This document shows, piece after piece, positions 23,316 through 34,833 of a stretch of 64,000 nt of DNA. The stretch is taken from assembly GCF_905171765.1 (NCBI RefSeq), contig NC_053398.1, forward strand, positions 51,086,338-51,150,337, given 5' to 3'. Every line of letters begins with the position of its first letter. Position 1 is the stretch's first letter. Position numbers and translations under genes: made by a program. This stretch comes from Bufo bufo (taxonomy: Eukaryota > Chordata > Amphibia > Anura > Bufonidae). Below the pieces are notes generated by a model. The model was given only the letters and a program-made list of their open reading frames with translations. It did no database searches and had not been told where the DNA came from.

Positions 23316-23897
23316 GGTTTTGCCTGTGACAGGGACTAGAAGATTGAGGAGACTGGCTGCACTTGATTGACAGCCCCTTTGGTTTCACTTATCTGTGTTG
23401 TTGCTGGGGATGACCACACCTCTTGTCTCAGGTGTAGATTAAGTGGTCATTCCTTCTCCTCTATTTAGTCTGGCCTCACCCATCATGCTATGCAGTCGAT
23501 AGCTCCTTGTTTGTGGAAGTCCTGGTGTTGGTTCTCTCTGAGTTCCTGCTCATCCGCATACTTCTGGAAGTTAAGTTTATCTTCTTTGTTGTTTGTTGTT
23601 TTCCCCTACCTGCTGATATTAGGCCCGAGGGGGTCTCCTATTTCTTCATCTGGGAAGGAATAGGTCATCCTGACACTATCTGCAGGGCCCTGTTAGGGTG
23701 AGATTGGGCTTAAGTTCCTGCATATGAACATTCCTATTTCCTACCATCAAGGTCTGTTCATGCTGATAGAAGTCAGGGCTCGGCGTAGGGACTCACTAGG
23801 TGTGACCATTTCCCTTTCCCTAGGTTCCAGGCCTAATACCTTTTCCCTTCCCTTCTGTGTTCAGTGTAGAGTGTATTTACCACACTGCGCCGTGACA
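23310..23897. repeat. LTR-like repeat with TGTCACGG...CCGTGACA ends
   Basis: A 588-bp unit with palindromic ends TGTCACGG and CCGTGACA, so it starts TG and ends CA. It sits inside the Tc1-like element between its leader and transposase. The flanking 5-mers CTTTT and CCTTT are similar but not identical. Either a solo LTR with a worn 5-bp duplication or a non-autonomous DNA element. A second copy begins in opposite orientation at 63,969. Confidence 0.55.
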
Positions 23898-24619
23898 CCT
23901 TTGGCCCAAAAGCCAATAATCATCCATTTTTTTAATTGACTCTTTTAACCAAAACAGCAACAAGGGATGTGTGTGCAGAAAACCTATATACTTATATACT
24001 CACCAAGCCAGCTCACAACTCGAAATTTACTTCATAAGCTACACGCTGCCAACGTGAAAAGTAGGAAGTGGTCATAATAATGTGATCACTTGACTGTGTA
24101 TTATTTAACTTATTTATTAATGATATTGATATTGAGGATGGGATTAATAGCACTGTTTCTATTTTTGCAGATGACACCAAGCTATGTAGTACTGTGTAGT
24201 CAATGGAAGACGTCCATAAACTACAGGCTGACTTGGATACGATTGTTTGGGCATCCACTTGCATCATGCAATAATCTACTTAATCTACTTGGGGGTAACC
24301 CTGGGAGAATTACTTGTAGAAAAGGATTTGAGGGTACCTGTAGATCATAGACTGAATAACAGCATGAAATGTCAATCAGCTGCTTTTAAGGCCAGCAGAG
24401 TACTGTCATGTATCAAAAGAAGCATAGGCTCACAGGACAGGAAAGTAATATTGCCACTTTTAAGAGCTTTGATGTGGTCTCATCTGGAATATGCAGTTCA
24501 GTTCTGGGCACAAGACCATAAAATGGATGCCCTGGAGCTGGAAAAAGTACAAAGAAGAGCAACTAAACTGATAAGGTGCCTGTAGGGTGTTGGGTATTAG
24601 GAAAGATTTAAAGAATTAA

Positions 24620-24932
24620 GAGGGTCATTTATTAAGACCGGTGTTTTAGAAACCGGTCTTAATAAGCACTTTAGCTGGCGGTGGATCCGCCTTCGTAATG
24701 TAGAGGCGCCGGCCTAAATGTAAGCCAGCTTCCTTGCTGGCTTAAATTTAGACAATTTTCTACGACTAAAAAAGGCGTAGAAAATTATGACTGAGACGGG
24801 ATTGCTGGCCCATCCCTGCTTGCGCCACACCCACTTTTTTACACCCGGCGTGAGCGGGGCAAAGTCGCAGAAATAACCTTTGCGCCTCAATCTGCGCCTA
24901 ATATAGTGCATTTCTGATGGTAAATGACCCCC
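24620..24932. mobile_element. Harbinger-type MITE (GGGTCATTTAT family)
   Basis: A 313-bp element flanked by TAA on both sides (24,617-24,619 and 24,933-24,935), with terminal inverted repeats GAGGGTCATTTAT and GGTAAATGACCCCC. It interrupts the CR1 C-terminal region. Internally a hairpin is formed by AGACCGG...CCGGTCT. Partial relatives lie near 47,590-47,746, 50,533-50,810 and 59,340-59,670. TWA duplications fit PIF/Harbinger, but no transposase is present. Confidence 0.72.
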
Positions 24933-25049
24933 TAAATGTATTTAGAGGAAGTGTCAGCCAATTATGAAGTTCAGTGATCAATGTGGAAAAGGCAAGATTT
25001 CAGGATTACTTGTCTTATATAGTGAAATGGTAGAGTGAAAAAAAGTATC

Positions 25050-27060
25050 AAAAATTATTTTAAAAATTGTTCTATATAAAGGTGTATGTAGGGCCTTTGG
25101 TGATCTATACCAGAAAAACTGAAGGCTGAGTCGGCTGACCTGTGTAAAGATATATTAATCAGAACAGAACTTTGGACTTAGGTGTTGCTGTTTGCATGTT
25201 TGTGTGCTTTTTACCTGTTCTGCTCTATGAGCCCAGACTTACCATAGCTATAATACATATTCAACACAATTTTGGGGAATACTCAGTGTGTGTTTGACTG
25301 TAAAATGTAGTTTTTACAGCCAGCGGTGGTCACGTTGTTTGGTACATGCATGTATATAGGAAGCGCATTGATATATTCAGATTGTAAAAGGTTAAAGTCA
25401 TTACTTTTAGACAAAACATCACTCAGACATGATTTTTACCCTTATTTTACTCAGCAGAAGAGTCATGCAAAACAAATCGTTTTCCAAAAAATAATACATC
25501 TTTCAGTATTATGGTTCTTTAAAAAAAGAAATTCCCTAATACGCGCCTGACCTTACTAACTATATACTAAGCATCCTGTTACTCAGTCATGGACAGTGGA
25601 ATCATACAATCAATATATAAAGTCAATTCCCCTAGGACATTCTTTCTTTCTTTCTTTCTTAAAGCTAATGACTATGTGTGCGAATGAATATACGTTATCG
25701 CAAGTGTAGACAGAAAAACAGGACATATTTCAGAGACCCAGCATTTAATTCAGCAGTGAACAGGATAAATATCATAGTCACCCCCACTCCTCCCCTTTCC
25801 CTCCGTGAACTAAACAGATCAAACATTGACCATATTAAATACGAAATAAATAATACAATAAATAATTATTTAAAAAAATAAAATTAAAAATTAAAACATA
25901 GCACGCAATATATTTATATTTCTAGAGACTCTTTGCGAATAGGCTATTTTAGACCGCTAATCGGAGGAACAGGCCCCCTTCCTCCACCACGCTCACACAG
26001 TTCAATACAATGGCAGAAGTTTTAAACATCTGCTCTTAGTTTAAGGTGGCTAATGGATAATTCTTTACAGCAGAGACTTGGACTCAAAGGAGAACATCCA
26101 GAATCTAAGATGCTGTTTGGGAGATAATTAAGAGAGGTCAGTCACATTTATCCTTATGTAAAGGTCTAACTCAATCTCACAGTAGAGGTCAGTCTTTTTT
26201 CCCCAAATCCTTAAAAATAATAATAATTAAAAAAAATGCTGTTCTAATATGGTGGGTGAGACATCTCTGTATGTCATATTCATAATCCCAGCTAAAATAT
26301 GCTACTACCTGTAGATTACACAAATAGATTCATGATAAGAGACAGACTTGGTACAATCATATCTTCCTCTGGCCATCTTGTAAACTAGAGGGATTCTGGT
26401 TCTAGGTGCCCTTTATCTAAACCACACTATGAAAAGTTTTACTTCACTTTCATCTGTAGGGACATTAAAGACACTGCCAAATACATGGAAATAAACTGCT
26501 TGATTACTGTCATGAAAGCTCAACTCTGGACGTTTTAGACACCAAGTGGACATCTTATTGCAGTGATATCTAACAAAGTAGCTACTGGGTAGCTGGCTTG
26601 CCTTGACATCAGATTTTCATTGGAGTTGACTGAGGCCAAAGCTTGACCAGAAAACACTATTATCTTTATGTTCATTATCTTCTAGCAAACATAAGGTCCT
26701 CATAGTCAGTTCTGCCAGTCCAGCTGACCACAGCACTGTCCAGTTGTCTGCTGCGATACCCAGATCCCTTGCTCTTACAGATGACAATAGGAAGCAGACG
26801 CTTTGAGTTGGTTAACGACCATCAAGCCCTTTGCTGCTGAAGATGAAGCTGCTTCTTTAATCCACCACGATTGTGTTTGTTCCAAACTGCTTGTTCGTTG
26901 TGTTATCATTCAGCTATATCTGGGGGAACGATTGATTGATGACACATTCATTATCTGGATAGAGAAAGCTAGATAAACAGGAATAATTTGCTCTTGTTAA
27001 AAAATAGACTTCCCTCTGTATTATCCCATGAACAATGTGGCAGTATCATCAGAATGCACC
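25050..27060. other. Non-coding flank downstream of ppp2r5b
   Basis: No gene and no clear mobile element is recognised. The stretch is AT-rich with a short CTTT run at about 25,645-25,662. It lies beyond the candidate poly(A) signal of the minus-strand gene, although a longer 3' UTR could still reach into it. Confidence 0.4.
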
Positions 27061-27073
27061 TTCCCACAATCGG

Positions 27074-28185
27074 TTTATTTAGCAGCATGAGATCTTTCAG
27101 AAAAGTCTTAGAATTTAAAGAACGAGTTTGAGCTGATGCCAATTGTTATGCAAAACTTTCCATCACAAGTTATTAAACTTCAACTCTCTGTCTTCCATGC
27201 ATTCTCAGAATCCATTATTTCTCCTTTCAGTTCTTTTTATGAATCGTTTAACCAACAGCATTGATGACTGGTCATGATTTTACCTAGGATACAAGCCATC
27301 TACTAAATGGTGGTGGGACAGTACAGGCTATCTTGAATACTTTGCGCCCATGAATCCATGAACCCAGCATGGTGTTAAGTCCAGAGAATTTTTTTCTCAA
27401 AAGCTTCCTTACAGTAGCAGTGTGTGGGTGGGTGGGGGGGCAGAGGTTGGTCATGGTCATAATAGTGGTTCAGAAGTGGCTTCCCAGAAGCCTTGTCTCT
27501 TATTGAAGGAATAAAGATGATTCCTGGAGAGACTTTCCCAGAAGTCTCAGCTCTCACAAACAGAAAGTGACAGACAGGAGACACAGGCCTTTCCAGAAGC
27601 CTCTGTTTTTACAAACAGAAAGTGACAATGGTTGATTATTAAGAAGGCTTTCCCAGAAGCCTCAACTATCATGGTCAGAATATGACGGAAGTTGATCTGT
27701 GACAGGCTTGCCCGGAAGCCTTAACTTTGACAAAGAGTGATAGGTCCAGGGAACTTCCCAGAAGCCCCTGCTTCCACTGGACAGAGAACGACAAATTGTT
27801 TCAGTGTTCTTATCCGATGAGCCTTTCATGTGGTAGAGACCAGTGCAGAGAACCTTCTTAAGACGTAACAGTAGATGGACAATGGCTTTTCCTCAAGTCT
27901 TTCATCTTGCCAGAAGGGGTTTAGTGATTTGTATACAAGCCTTCAAAGCATTTTACCCCCTTCCCTCCCGAAGAACAGGAAATGCACCACCTACATCATG
28001 AAAAGGAGACCTGTAATGTTCCAACCTTGTGCCATTGATGGTTCTGTGATAACAGTGTCAGCTGCTGATTTTCCCCTTTGTAAGGAAGAAGTGAGGAATT
28101 TCTGAAACAAAGAGAGGGTATAATATGGGGAGGAGGGGAGTGGATTGGCTGCAGTGGTCTTAGTGGAAAGTGGTATTGGGGTCTC
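27074..28185 (-). other. ppp2r5b: Candidate 3' UTR of ppp2r5b
   Basis: This lies directly downstream of the stop codon on the minus strand. A minus-strand AATAAA is present at 27,074-27,079, about 1.1 kb after the stop, and could be the poly(A) signal. A minisatellite (27,535-27,790) falls inside. The stretch has few recognisable transposon pieces compared with its surroundings, which fits an exon, but transcript evidence is needed for its true end. Confidence 0.4.
27535..27790. repeat. Imperfect minisatellite, ~60-bp units
   Basis: About four units share TTCCCAGAAGCC(T), then a CT-rich stretch, then ACAAACAGAAAGTGACA. Further weak units extend left to about 27,480. The array lies in the presumed 3' UTR of the minus-strand gene. 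Units differ by many substitutions, so it is old. Confidence 0.7.
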
Positions 28186-28321
28186 CTAACTTTTACTCCC
28201 TCGGCTGTGCTGTAAATTAAGCTGGTTCATTTGCGCTTCTTCTAGGCCATTAAATTTTTTTAGACGAAGTTCATCCAGTTTTCTCCAAAGCTCCTGACGA
28301 TCTTTTTCTCGCTTCAACTCC
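28186..28321 (-). CDS. ppp2r5b: ppp2r5b last coding exon
   Basis: The exon starts after an acceptor ...TTCCACAG on the minus strand (AG at 28,322-28,323). Its first base completes a split CAG codon, followed by 44 residues and TAG at 28,186-28,188. The peptide starts ELKREKDRQELWRKLDELRL and ends in a short, hydrophilic tail (LQHSRGSKS). B56 subunits all end the conserved core with a charged helix of this kind (ER.ELW..LEELRL in PPP2R5B), while the tail differs among paralogues. It follows exon 29,426-29,527 across a 1.1-kb intron that contains a MITE only 43 bp from this acceptor. Confidence 0.9.
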
Positions 28322-28366
28322 CTGTGGAATAAAATGGAGATATATGAAGACTCTTAAATACTTTTA

Positions 28367-28657
28367 GGGCTCACTCAGACGGCCGCATGCTGTCTGCAAA
28401 AATGCGGATCCGTTTTTTTTGCGGACAGTTCAGCATGTTCTCAAAAAAACTGATTGCATTCCGTTTTTTTGCTGATCCATAGACTTCAATAGGGCCATGT
28501 CCTGATTTTTACTGACAAGTATAGGACATGTTTCATTTTTTTGCTGAGCCGTGCAATGGAAGAAAAGAGCCCCATAGAAATGAATGGGACAGCATCTAAT
28601 CCGCAAAAAAACTGATCCGCATTTTTGCGGACAGCATACGCCCATCTGAATGAGCCC
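28367..28657. mobile_element. Harbinger-type palindromic MITE close to an exon
   Basis: A 291-bp fold-back element flanked by TTA (28,364-28,366 and 28,658-28,660). The ends are GGGCTCACTCAGACGG and CCATCTGAATGAGCCC. The inner repeats contain GCAAAAATGCGGATC and its complement. The 3-bp TTA duplication fits PIF/Harbinger. It lies just upstream of the last ppp2r5b exon in the direction of transcription. Confidence 0.78.
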
Positions 28658-29425
28658 TTATACACATACACATTATATCAGTCCAGACACATCTTTTGTG
28701 GTTGTCTGGTTTTGCCATACTGATGAGCTATCCTCAAGATATCAGATTGGGGGTCCAACTGTCAGCTGTTTGAAGGGATCGCAGCGCTCATGTAAGTTCT
28801 ATGTCCTCCTTAATGTACATTGTAGTGCAGGTATAGAGTAATTACAGCTGTTTAAACCATTCAAGTAAATTAAAGAGCAAACTGTAATTACCCTTCACCG
28901 CCGCTACAAGGCAGACAGCATGCAAGTAAATATTGAAGAGAATGCAGCGCTCGCATGAGAGCCGCAGCCCCTACACATAGCTGATTGGCAGAGGTCCGAG
29001 TTCTAACATCCCCGCCAGTCAGCTATTCCATCTGATATTGATGACCTATCCTGTAGGTCATCAGTATGGTGTTACCGGAATACTCTGTTACACTACATTA
29101 TTGTTCATAAAAAATGAGGGAAATGTTCTGTATAAATCATGAAATGCTGTAGAACTTGTCATAATAATTAGTTATGAAATATGGAAATTCTGTTTCAGTT
29201 TACCATAAATTTACTACATTTATGAACATCACTAGATGCACTGCTGCCACCGTTCCAGATGCAAGTAGACAGGACACCCTCTGGATAAAGGGAATCCAGT
29301 ACTTTCTACTGTGTAATAAATTACATATAATAGACTGCAGTAATTAGGGTACAGCATATACAGTATATCTGTAGCAGTAGGATTCGTGCCAATTGGTCCA
29401 GATTTTGTTGTGAAAAGGGACTTAC

Positions 29426-29527
29426 TGTTGTCTGTCCAGCTTATATGATGCTGTGAGTTCATCAAAGAGTTTCCCGTTCATCTCCATGAAAGTCTTCAGC
29501 ACATTGTAAATCAATGAGACAATTGTC
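29426..29527 (-). CDS. ppp2r5b: ppp2r5b penultimate coding exon
   Basis: The acceptor is a T-run followed by AAG (AG at 29,528-29,529) and the donor is GTAAG (29,421-29,425). The exon is 102 bp. Its first base completes a CAG, then [20 protein letters not shown] and [13 protein letters not shown] follow, ending in CA of the next split codon. This is the C-terminal end of the B56 HEAT-repeat core. The wording is that of PPP2R5B ([19 protein letters not shown]) rather than the gamma/delta type. Phases match both neighbours. Confidence 0.94.
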
Positions 29528-29564
29528 CTTAAAAAAAAACAAAAAAAACATTGAGATAGGCTAA

Positions 29565-29738
29565 GGGTACAGCCACACAGTCAGGTTTCCTGATGCAGCT
29601 CTGGAAGCCAAAATCGGGAGTGGTCATAAAAAGTAGAGAAAGTTTATAGGACAGATATGACTTCTCATCTTGTTTGAATTCACTCCTGGTTTTAACTTCC
29701 AAAACTGAATCAGGAAATTTGACCGTGTGGTCGTACCC
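29565..29738. mobile_element. Harbinger-type MITE 37 bp from an exon
   Basis: A 174-bp element flanked by TAA (29,562-29,564 and 29,739-29,741). The ends GGGTACAGCCACACAGTCAGG and CCGTGTGGTCGTACCC are inverted copies, with an inner CAGGTTTCCTGAT...ATCAGGAAAT repeat. It sits directly upstream of the polypyrimidine tract of the penultimate ppp2r5b exon. Confidence 0.72.
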
Positions 29739-29799
29739 TAAGATCAAGGATAGAAAAAACATGGGTAACACAGTAGCATAACATAGTAACGTAACATAG

Positions 29800-30248
29800 T
29801 ACTTACAGGGAACTTGTTATAAGAAAATGATTTATTGCTTAAATCATGGCTTTATGTTAAACTTATAAATATATTTTTTTTCCGAATTTGTGGCTTTGTT
29901 TTCATTTTCTATGTCACCATCTATATTTAAAAAAAAAACACTACAAAATTGTGCAGCTTTTGCACTGGCCGCTAGGTCTAAATTTTGTCAAGACTTCCTG
30001 TTCTGTACAAATAAGTTTTCAGCAACCATCCATTATCATTGTAGACAGGATTACAATGACAGATATCACCTCTGTATAGATAGCACAGGATCCATAAAAC
30101 ACAATATGTGATATAACAGCTTATCTCCTCCCTCCTGACCTCTGCAAAGCTCACAGAGCATGCCTAGAAAACTCTCCCATAGAAATCAAAGGGGTCAGCT
30201 CCAGTCTATTGTGTCTATGATTTTTTCTCTCTCAAAGAACATGAAGTC
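29800..30248. other. Intronic spacer, possible TTAA-MITE fragment
   Basis: No exon is recognised. ACAGGGAACTTGTTATAAG near 29,805 is reminiscent of the GGGAACCTGTCA-type ends of TTAA MITEs, but the right end was not found. The rest is plain intron. Confidence 0.3.
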
Positions 30249-30252
30249 TTAA

Positions 30253-30809
30253 AGGGGTATTCCGGTTACCATAAATATAATTTATGTTTTTGACTAATTC
30301 ATCAATAATTACCTAATATAATGTAAATTTCACATATTTACCGTTCAGTAGTTATAAAAGTAGCTTTCTTCCTCTGCTTCCCTCTGTGTTTCCTCATAAA
30401 TTGCCATGGCATCGACCTGTAGTTCTGAGCCTTTGTTAGGTCGAGCATGCTCAGTGTGTGGCTATCAATTCTCTAGCTAAATGTCTTGTGAAACAAAGGG
30501 AGTGTCAGTGTGCTGGTGATTGGGGAGTAGAGGGGGCGTGACCGCACTGTATATCAGGCAGCCAATCAGTAAACAGCAACACTCACAGCAGGAAAGCTAG
30601 GGATTGTGGGGATTGTAGTTTTGCGAGGGAAGATCAGGCGTCATGATACTCTGTGTGTTGCAGGCTCATACAGGAGCTAGAAAAATGGATTGCAAGGTAA
30701 ATTGAAACTCTGGTTATATATATAGTATAGATATGGGATCTGGTTGGGTCACAGCTTGCAGCCTTAATGCAGTTTTTCAAAAATTAAGTTACTTTACCGG
30801 AATACCCCT
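30253..30809. mobile_element. TTAA-flanked MITE
   Basis: A 557-bp element with TTAA on both sides (30,249-30,252 and 30,810-30,813) and inverted ends AGGGGTATTCCGG and CCGGAATACCCCT. It has no coding capacity. The TTAA duplication suggests a kolobok- or piggyBac-type source. It lies in the intron between ppp2r5b exons 29,426-29,527 and 31,353-31,480. Confidence 0.82.
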
Positions 30810-30813
30810 TTAA

Positions 30814-31352
30814 CATAGTTTAGGCCTAATGGCCAGGGTGAAAATGTATTTCAAAACATTGCTTGGTACAAGACAGATACTGTAATATGTCCCCTGTGAA
30901 TAAAGTCATTTAGCCTAGATATGCTCCTCTATATGCTACAGATAGGGAGGCAAATATCCACAAGTTTTGTTCAACATAAGCCCTCATAGATACAGCGGTA
31001 TTACCAGCTGCTATATACTGGGGTACAAGGCTTATTGCCGGACCCTGCACATTGAGACCAGAAAAGCCTTTGCCATCTTGTCTCTATGTCGCTCATGCAC
31101 AGCAATGTTATACACTCTTGTATATGAGCCCTAACCCAGGTCATCAGAAAACAGACCAATACATGGTACAGCTTATTTTCTTTTATGGGTTTTAGAAAAA
31201 TAATACATTAGAAAATTGAAATGAATAGGTCCGGATTCAGTGCGGGCGCAATGCGTTCACATCACGCATTGCACCCACGCGGAAAACTTGCTCGTCTGAA
31301 AGGGGCCTAAGAGAAACTTCAGACTGCTCTACACGTGTGGTCCAACACTTAC
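30814..31352. other. Intronic spacer with a MITE end
   Basis: No gene is seen. GCTCGTCTGAAAGGGGCCTAA near 31,290 resembles the right end of a Harbinger-type MITE, with GCGCAATGCGTTCAC and GTGAACGCATTGCGCC-like inverted pieces near 31,243-31,275. It is too short to delimit confidently. Confidence 0.35.
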
Positions 31353-31480
31353 TGGTTCCAATGTTCTTTGGAGACCTGGTAAAGGGTGCCAAATATCAGA
31401 GGCAGGATCGTATGACAGTTCTCTTCTATAAGACTGAGGATATACTCATTGTTCCAGAAATAAAGTGCCCGCTCAGCAAC
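31353..31480 (-). CDS. ppp2r5b: ppp2r5b internal exon ([13 protein letters not shown])
   Basis: The acceptor ...TCTCAG (AG at 31,481-31,482) and donor GTAAGT (from 31,352 leftward) bound a 128-bp exon. It encodes [20 protein letters not shown], then [22 protein letters not shown] and the first two bases of a Gln codon completed by the next exon. [14 protein letters not shown] is a hallmark of all B56 subunits. The NCHT and [13 protein letters not shown] wording fits PPP2R5B. This region forms a C-terminal HEAT-type repeat that contacts the PP2A catalytic subunit. Confidence 0.95.
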
Positions 31481-31602
31481 CTGAGAGATAATACAACATA
31501 ATATTGAACAAGAAAGGAAGATAGTAAAAAAAAAACCTGAAGGTTATGAAATAGACACTGTAATAGAGAGAAATTGATATCTGGGTATAGCTACACACTG
31601 TA

Positions 31603-31605
<3 letters not shown>

Positions 31606-31634
<29 letters not shown>
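31606..31634. repeat. (TA)n microsatellite
   Basis: About 14 TA dinucleotides. It borders the left side of the degenerate Tc1 copy, consistent with Tc1 insertion into TA-rich target sequence. Confidence 0.9.
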
Positions 31635-31637
<3 letters not shown>

Positions 31638-31639
31638 AT

Positions 31640-32699
<1,060 letters not shown>

Positions 32700-32729
32700 T
32701 AATCTATCCAAGAAGACTTAGATTTATAC

Positions 32730-32849
32730 CTGGAAATGCGGGCTGGAGACACAGTGGGCAATTTGCTTAAAAAGTGGTTCCTGGATCTTAACAAACTGGG
32801 ATGGTTCAATTACATCCAAAATCTCTTCCAGCTCTCCGAGGAACATCAC
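32730..32849 (-). CDS. ppp2r5b: ppp2r5b internal exon ([16 protein letters not shown])
   Basis: A 120-bp exon of exactly 40 codons between acceptor ...CTGACAG (AG at 32,850-32,851) and donor GTATAA (from 32,729 leftward). It encodes [40 protein letters not shown]. The block [15 protein letters not shown] is diagnostic of B56 subunits. [13 protein letters not shown] and SSPHFQ fit PPP2R5B. Phase 0 on both sides matches the neighbouring exons (50,175-50,225 and 31,353-31,480). Confidence 0.95.
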
Positions 32850-32851
32850 CT

Positions 32852-34830
32852 GTCAGAAGACACCATGAATTATATGGCTAGTGAAAAAGTCAGTTATTGG
32901 TTAAAGAGGTGGTTCACCTTATATGACAACATTCCTAGTGCCTCTAAGTGGTTGTCCCATGTAAACATATTATACATTTTTTTCAAACCAGTACTTGGAT
33001 CTGATTACTTTTGCAATTGCATGTAATAAAAAAATTTGTACAGCCAGTGAGTTGTTTACTGAAATCCATCTGTATAGCGCCATCTGCTGTTTGTTATTTT
33101 TCTAAATTCTTTGTCTACCTCACCAAGATGGAAGCACATGCTCAGTACCATCCTTTAACTGCCACCAGATGCAGCACAAAGACCATGCTTCCTGAGAAAG
33201 AACAGGCCCCAGGGCCTTCTTTAATGCGGGCCTAGTTGCTCCTGGGGGGCCCAAGGCAGCTGCCTCTTGAGCCCTGCTGGCCGGTGGCAGGGCAAAGGTA
33301 GATGAGCGCTTCCATTGTGGAAGCGCTCATCTCCATAGTCATCTGTATCGCCGTCCTCAGGACAGCAATACAGATGGAAGTGCTGCGGCGGGGCAGGGGA
33401 GGGAGAGGCGTCTCCCTTCCCCGTTCCTCTGATAGGCTGCAGGCTGTTGTGCATTTTCATACGTATACAATATTATCTAATGACATTATAATCAAAATGA
33501 ATGCTCATCTCATTGCCTTTAAGAATAAGATCAGCCTGAACCAAAGTTCTATTATGTGGCTGAAAAAACTGCCAAGATGAGTTCATGGCAAGTTCAGTTT
33601 ATATAAAAATATAATTGTGAACATAAACGGACATTGTATTTAAAAGTCATTGCTAAAGATATGGGACCATCTGTAAGGAGTAAGTCAACTCCCTAAGACA
33701 TGTCTGTCTGGAGGGAACAAGGTTACTTGATAAGGTCTCATATCCTTGAGGCACATCTGCTGTATGAGGTTCAATTTATATATTCATAATTATATTATAT
33801 ATATCTCTGTATGGTATATTTAGTTTACAACATATGTTAATCAATAATTCATATAATGTGTTATCTATGTGTAACAATGTATCGATTTATAAATATCTCA
33901 TACCATGTATTTAGCATTTATAAGGTATTGTAGAAGGTACAGAAACAAGTGAGTTTATGTTAATTGGATTTCTGGGATATAAAAATGCTATTTCAAAACA
34001 ATAGTTATTCATGGATGTAGATAAGTGAAATGTACAAGTTCCCATGCCAAGCATCAAAGCCGCTATATAAAATTTTTATCAAGTCAACCTATATTTCAAA
34101 AAGATAGGAGAAGACAGTCAACTCCAACAAGTCCAGGATATAGGTAATTAAAAGTTTCAGGGAAAGACCTTCCTCAATGATTTAAAGGTAAGAAAGGTCA
34201 ACGAGTTCATGTGAATATATTATTAGATATTTAATTTTAATGCTTAAAAGTTGTGATGTTCATCTACAGTACCGCAGTGCCATCTGGAGGCAGATGAACA
34301 ATATTATATTATTTCATTATTTGTTCTATACCATATTAGGAGTTGATATGACATAATGGTGTTATTAGCATACGAATACACCCACCTTACCTGGTTGGGA
34401 ATCCCTAATCTAAAGGGGATGATTCTTAGATAAGGGGGGTTATAATTACTTGTGTGCGGGGTAGCAAGAGAAAAGAGAGCTAGAGAAAAAAGATCCATAT
34501 ATCCATTGATCTATCCATTCATTCAATCAAAAAGAAAAACTTTACCAGAAGAAACTTGGATTATTCTTTTGGATTACTAGGAAAGTTCTTCAGAACTGAT
34601 CCCATCTGAACTCTGTCTACCTTTGACCCGGTAACGTATATTTTGTTTACTACTCGTGATATTAATAAGATATTTCTCTCGGTATATAGCCAAGAGTTCC
34701 CATATTGTGGGAATATATAGTGTTAGGTGCCTCCATAATGCTGATTATTCTCTTAGCAAAGATGCATATTGTTAATGGAAGATCTGACATTATTTGAAAA
34801 GAGGACTAAACCCTTGGAAAGTTATTTTCC
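32852..34830. other. Intronic sequence, no gene seen
   Basis: AT-rich intron with no recognisable exon. At 33,210-33,440 there is a GC-rich repeat fragment with a hairpin GAGCGCTTCCATTGTGGAAGCGCTC (33,304-33,329 region). From about 33,650 the sequence looks like a single AT-rich unit that continues past the palindromic element to about 37,290 (AATAAACGATTATATATTTT), possibly an LTR or Penelope-like 3' remnant. I cannot support either. Confidence 0.35.
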
Positions 34831-34833
34831 TTA

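Larger units (their letters stand above)
22362..24098 (-). mobile_element. Degenerate Tc1-like transposon inserted in CR1
   Basis: TA duplications sit at 22,360-22,361 and 24,099-24,100, and joining the outside sequences restores the CR1 frame (GLLLFNLFIN). The right terminus on the minus strand begins CACAGTCAAGTGATCACATT. The left terminus is CACATTATTATGACCAC, apparently with a 14-bp internal loss. The element carries a broken transposase on the minus strand and is itself interrupted by an LTR-like repeat at 23,310-23,897. Confidence 0.82.
22321..25010 (+). pseudogene. CR1-like LINE fragment, split by three insertions
   Basis: RT pieces lie on the plus strand. SGVPQGSMLG (RT block before YADD) is at 22,326-22,361. 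Reading resumes at 24,101 with LFNLFINDIDIEDG and IFADDTKLC. A gapped, frameshifted C-terminal part follows (LEKVQRRATKLI near 24,540). A last short piece lies after 24,935. The gap 22,362-24,098 is a Tc1-like insertion with a TA duplication, and 24,620-24,932 is a MITE. FADDTKL and the C-terminal motif place it in the CR1 group. The 5' part and much of the RT are missing. Confidence 0.8.
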
